From contig JAJFHR010000037.1 in NCBI GenBank assembly GCA_021775515.1, positions 1 to 8,392 on the forward strand: DNA of 8,392 nucleotides. Reading direction: 5' to 3'. A program made the translations under genes and the position numbers. The notes below the pieces were generated by a model. It ran no database searches and was not told the DNA's origin. It was given only the letters and a program-made list of their open reading frames with translations. Positions 5,569 to 8,392 of the stretch are shown here, in pieces. Position 1 is the stretch's first letter. Each line of letters opens with the position of its first letter. The stretch is from Hyphomicrobiales bacterium (lineage in GTDB: Bacteria > Pseudomonadota > Alphaproteobacteria > Rhizobiales > JAJFHR01).

Positions 5569-7476
5569 ATGCGTAGATTTAGAGCAAGCCTAGCTGTCAC
5601 AGGGCTCTTTTCAGGTTTAACCGCTGCACTGGCACCAGCATATGCCATTGACGATGTAGATGATTTTTTTCAAGAGCTTATCAACAGTCCAACACAATAT
5701 TCATCATCCTCCACCGATCGCAGCAGAACCAACTTCACGGTGCCGGTTAGAAGATCGGCCGGCCATTCCGATTCGGTACGCTCGAAGGCGCTGCCGCCCG
5801 AATCATATGTTGAATTGAGCCAGAAAGATCTCAAGCCCGCCGAGCAGATGGGAACATTTGCCGCAGCCGTTCACGCAAATTTGAACGACCCCGATGGCGC
5901 TCCGGTTCGTGTTCGCAAAACTCATCGCCGGAAAATTATTGAGTTTTACAAAGACCGCAACTTTGAACCGGTTTGGGCTGGTGATTACGGGTTGAGCGCT
6001 AAGGCCAAACATCTTTTGGCGTTATTGAGCAAGGCAGACGAAGAAGGCCTCAGTGCAAAGGATTACCTGCCGGCCTCGCTTTCTGATTATCTTGATCAGG
6101 CAGAGGGTATTGAAAACTCTCCGTCTATCCTGGCTAAGCTGGAAATTGAACTCACTGCGGCAGCGTTGGAATATTCCCATCATGTTTCTGCCGGGCGAGT
6201 AAAGCCAATTCGAATTTCCGAGTTGCATTCGATCAAGGCTAAACCAGTCGATCCGGCAGAAGTTTTGTCAAACATCGCATCTACCCTCAGGCCGGACACC
6301 TACCTGGCCTCTTTACAGCCGCTGACGCCGCAATATAAATTTCTTAAAAATGCCCTTGCCAAATACCGCAAATCATCCGGGGCAGATGAGGCAATTTACA
6401 TTCCGGCCGGACGCCTCATCAAGGCTGGCCGATATGATGATCGAATTGAGCTTATAGCAAAACGGCTGCAACAACTTGGTTTTTACGACATCCCGCCACA
6501 ACCAGGCGTCGAGGCTGGAAGTGGATCAGAAACTGCGGCGACGGCAAGCCCTGACAGCAGTTTGTATAGTCAGGATCTTGTCGCAGCCATTAAGGACATG
6601 CAGGAACAATCGGGCCTGAAGCGCGACGGTGTCATTGGCAACAAAACCATTTCTGCCCTCAACGGAAAATCCGATGCCGAAAAGATTACGAAAATTGTCC
6701 TGAGCATGGAAAGACTGCGCTGGTTACCGCAGGATTTGAAGAGCAAATATATTTTCGTCAACCAGGCATTTTTCGAAACATGGGTGATGGACGGCGGCAA
6801 GGAAATTTTCCGCTCTGATGTAATTGTTGGAAAACCTCAATTTCAGACAGCGGTTTTTGCCGATGAAATGGAAAAAGTGGTCTTAAACCCCAGTTGGTAT
6901 GTACCGCGCTCCATCATCTACAATGAGATGATACCCAAACTGTTCAATAATCCCTATTACCTGGAAGATGAGGGCTACGAAGTTACCGATACCAGCGGCA
7001 GGGTTGTCGATAGCGCTTCTGTTGACTGGGGACGATACACCAAAAAGTCGATCCCTTTTGGTGTCCGCCAGCCGCCTGGCCCCGGCAATGCTCTTGGTAA
7101 GGTAAAGTTCCTGTTTCCCAATAAACATGCAATCTATATGCATGACACACCTGCGCGCAGCTTGTTCAAGAAAAGTGTTCGCGCCTTCAGTCACGGCTGC
7201 GTTCGGGTGCAAAAACCTATGGAGTTTGCCGAGATCATCTTAGGCACACAGGGCTGGAGCCCGGAAAGAATTCGCGCCGAGATTGCAACGGGACAAAACC
7301 AAACAATTTTTCTCAAGCAAAAAATCCCGGTTTACCTTGGATATTATACCGCCTGGGCCGATGCCCAGGGTAACGTGCAGACACGAGATGATATTTACGG
7401 TCGCGATCGTGTTCTCAATCAAGCGCTGGAACAAAACGATCGGGCTCGCTCATCACAAAAAATTGCCATGAGATAA
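5569..7476 (+). CDS. Secreted L,D-transpeptidase, YcbB (LdtD)-like
   Basis: This 635-residue protein is close in length to E. coli YcbB (about 615). Residues 1-26 form a Sec signal peptide (RRFR charge, hydrophobic core, APAYA before the likely cleavage). A low-complexity Ser/Thr-rich linker follows (about 40-90), then an alpha-helical scaffold domain (about 95-280) containing FYKDRNFEPVWAGDYGLS. Next is a peptidoglycan-binding repeat with RLQQLGFYDI (299-308) and AIKDMQEQSGLKRDGVIGNKT (340-360). The YkuD catalytic domain spans about 393-575. Its active site is seen as H525 in YMHDTP and S541-H542-G543-C544 in AFSHGCVRV, with C544 the nucleophile. The enzyme should form 3-3 cross-links between stem peptides in the periplasm. 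GGGAG (5553-5557) lies 11 bases before the ATG. A ten-codon ORF starting at 5561 overlaps the start in another frame and is probably chance. A strong terminator just downstream suggests a single-gene transcript, unrelated to the flanking metabolic genes. Confidence 0.95.
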   Translation: MRRFRASLAVTGLFSGLTAALAPAYAIDDVDDFFQELINSPTQYSSSSTDRSRTNFTVPVRRSAGHSDSVRSKALPPESYVELSQKDLKPAEQMGTFAAAVHANLNDPDGAPVRVRKTHRRKIIEFYKDRNFEPVWAGDYGLSAKAKHLLALLSKADEEGLSAKDYLPASLSDYLDQAEGIENSPSILAKLEIELTAAALEYSHHVSAGRVKPIRISELHSIKAKPVDPAEVLSNIASTLRPDTYLASLQPLTPQYKFLKNALAKYRKSSGADEAIYIPAGRLIKAGRYDDRIELIAKRLQQLGFYDIPPQPGVEAGSGSETAATASPDSSLYSQDLVAAIKDMQEQSGLKRDGVIGNKTISALNGKSDAEKITKIVLSMERLRWLPQDLKSKYIFVNQAFFETWVMDGGKEIFRSDVIVGKPQFQTAVFADEMEKVVLNPSWYVPRSIIYNEMIPKLFNNPYYLEDEGYEVTDTSGRVVDSASVDWGRYTKKSIPFGVRQPPGPGNALGKVKFLFPNKHAIYMHDTPARSLFKKSVRAFSHGCVRVQKPMEFAEIILGTQGWSPERIRAEIATGQNQTIFLKQKIPVYLGYYTAWADAQGNVQTRDDIYGRDRVLNQALEQNDRARSSQKIAMR

Positions 7477-7506
7477 ACTCCTACATCTTTTCAAACCTCT
7501 ACACCC

Positions 7507-7535
7507 AAAGGCCGCAACCCAGTTGCGGCCTTTTT
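7507..7535 (+). terminator. Strong rho-independent terminator after the L,D-transpeptidase gene
   Basis: A perfect 12-bp stem, AAAGGCCGCAAC (7507-7518) pairing with GTTGCGGCCTTT (7522-7533), closes a 3-base loop, CCA. The T run occupies 7531-7535. It begins 30 bp after the stop codon. The A-run on the left arm lets it work partly on the opposite strand too, but no minus-strand gene ends here. Confidence 0.93.
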
Positions 7536-7633
7536 GGTTCAATCGCCCACAAACACGAACGCCAACATACAAACTCATAATTCTGCTACAGCGGTAAGGA
7601 CGATCTTTCAAAAAACATGTACTCTTAGTTCCC

Positions 7634-8101
7634 ATGAGCGATTCTTATCTTTATTGGGAAGATTTCGAGCCGGGTTTTTGTGTAACCATCGGCCCCAAGG
7701 TCGTGACGCGCGAAGAGATTATTGAGTTTGCCCAAGAATTCGACCCTCAGCCGATGCATGTTGATGAAGCTGCCGCAGAAAAATCTTTGCTCGGCGGACT
7801 ATCTGCCAGCGGATGGCACGCTTGTGCTATTTTAATGCGCATGCTTTGTGATGGCTTGCTGCTCAATTCAAGTTCTATGGGCGCGCCCGGGATTGAAGAG
7901 GCTAAATGGCTGCTGCCAATTCACCCTGGTGACCGTCTTATGATGAAAACTACCTGCCTGGAAAGCCGACCCTCGGCCAGCCGGCAGGACATGGGGCTCG
8001 TTAGATTTGTCTATGAGCTTTCAAACCAGAAAGATGAACTGGTTTTGACCTTGTGCAACAGTCAGATGTTCGGCCGCCGCAAGCAGGACGGTGACACATG
8101 A
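7634..8101 (+). CDS. MaoC-like hot-dog dehydratase, first of a tandem pair
   Basis: This 155-residue single-hot-dog protein belongs to the MaoC/(R)-specific enoyl-CoA hydratase group. The likely catalytic pair is D37 and H42 in EFDPQPMHVDE, with the five-residue spacing found in PhaJ-type hydratases (D31/H36). The conserved ASGWH follows at 58-62, and the C-terminal half has the expected PGDRLMMKTTCLESRPS strand pattern. The family hydrates or dehydrates acyl-thioesters in the cytoplasm. The length is normal for a single-domain member. No ribosome binding site is seen before the ATG; the only purine-rich run, AAGGA, ends more than 30 bases upstream. The frame upstream is closed by TAA at 7595 with no other ATG, GTG or TTG, so 7634 is the only usual start. 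The mRNA may therefore be leaderless or weakly initiated. Its stop overlaps the next start by ATGA. Confidence 0.88.
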   Translation: MSDSYLYWEDFEPGFCVTIGPKVVTREEIIEFAQEFDPQPMHVDEAAAEKSLLGGLSASGWHACAILMRMLCDGLLLNSSSMGAPGIEEAKWLLPIHPGDRLMMKTTCLESRPSASRQDMGLVRFVYELSNQKDELVLTLCNSQMFGRRKQDGDT

Positions 8102-8392
8102 TCGGCTATTTTGAAGATATTTTTGTAGGTGAACAAACCAACCTTGGAAGCCATACATTCACGGCGGATGAAATTATCAGATTTGCCGAAAAATATGACC
8201 CACAGCCTTTCCACTTGGATGCTGAAAAGGCCAGGCAAAGCCACTTTGGCAAATTGGTCGCCAGCGGATGGCACACTTGTGCAATGTGGAACAAACTGTT
8301 GGTCAATACTCTTCAGCAGGCGGTTCAGACCTCACACCCGCAAAACCCGGACGAACCTCTAAAGCTTGGTCCTTCTCCAGGTTTTACCAATC
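8098..8392 (+). CDS. MaoC-like hot-dog dehydratase, second of the pair (3' end beyond window)
   Basis: Ninety-eight residues are visible before the right edge. It is a paralogue of the preceding protein: YFEDIFVGE, TADEIIRFAEKYDPQPFHLD and LVASGWHTCAMWNKLL line up with YWEDFEPGF, TREEIIEFAQEFDPQPMHVD and LSASGWHACAILMRML. The expected catalytic pair is D34 and H39. The ATG at 8098 overlaps the upstream stop by 4 bp and has AGGA (8085-8088) 9 bases before it. After the shared N-terminal half the protein carries SHPQNPDEPLKLGPSPGF, which is more polar than the corresponding part of its partner. Both copies keep the Asp/His pair, so neither looks like a dead subunit. Single-domain MaoC proteins encoded as overlapping pairs often act together; a heterodimer is my inference. 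Confidence 0.88.
   Translation, partial: MIGYFEDIFVGEQTNLGSHTFTADEIIRFAEKYDPQPFHLDAEKARQSHFGKLVASGWHTCAMWNKLLVNTLQQAVQTSHPQNPDEPLKLGPSPGFTN

Noticed and set aside
5561..5593. Ten-codon ORF overlapping the L,D-transpeptidase start, possible leader peptide
   Set aside because: Only 3 bases separate it from the purine-rich site, no regulatory hairpin follows, and such short ORFs are expected by chance.

Overview
The window looks like chromosomal DNA of a Gram-negative bacterium, most likely an alphaproteobacterium. That placement is inferred from the style of the proteins (a YcbB-type L,D-transpeptidase, MaoC pairs, and a small-molecule catabolic cluster with ATGA start/stop overlaps). There is no rRNA or tRNA here to prove it. 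Base composition is mixed and moderate. No transposase, phage gene, tRNA, rRNA or CRISPR array was seen.

Region 1 (1-4807) is a divergently arranged metabolic cluster. On the minus strand, running off the left edge, is a fold-type IV PLP enzyme that resembles (R)-selective amine transaminases and branched-chain aminotransferases. Facing away from it across about 190 bp are three plus-strand genes: a class III (fold-type I) PLP enzyme resembling the (R)-1-hydroxy-2-aminoethylphosphonate ammonia-lyase (PbfA) group, a CtBP-like D-2-hydroxyacid dehydrogenase that overlaps it by 4 bp, and an amidase-signature hydrolase 29 bp further on. All four keep their catalytic residues. Together they could hydrolyse an amide, remove or transfer an amino group, and reduce or oxidise the resulting 2-oxo/2-hydroxy acid. 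The substrate cannot be read from the sequence. A hairpin 40 bp after the amidase probably ends this transcript.

Region 2 (4808-5568) is about 760 bp without a convincing gene. It holds several short inverted repeats and two overlapping opposite-strand ORFs that I do not believe. A possible promoter lies near its right end.

Region 3 (5569-7476) is a secreted, multidomain L,D-transpeptidase that builds 3-3 cross-links in periplasmic peptidoglycan. A very strong rho-independent terminator follows it.

Region 4 (7634-8392) starts a new transcription unit with two tandem MaoC-like hot-dog dehydratase genes that overlap by ATGA. The second is cut by the right edge. They probably act on acyl-CoA or similar thioesters and may form a heteromer.
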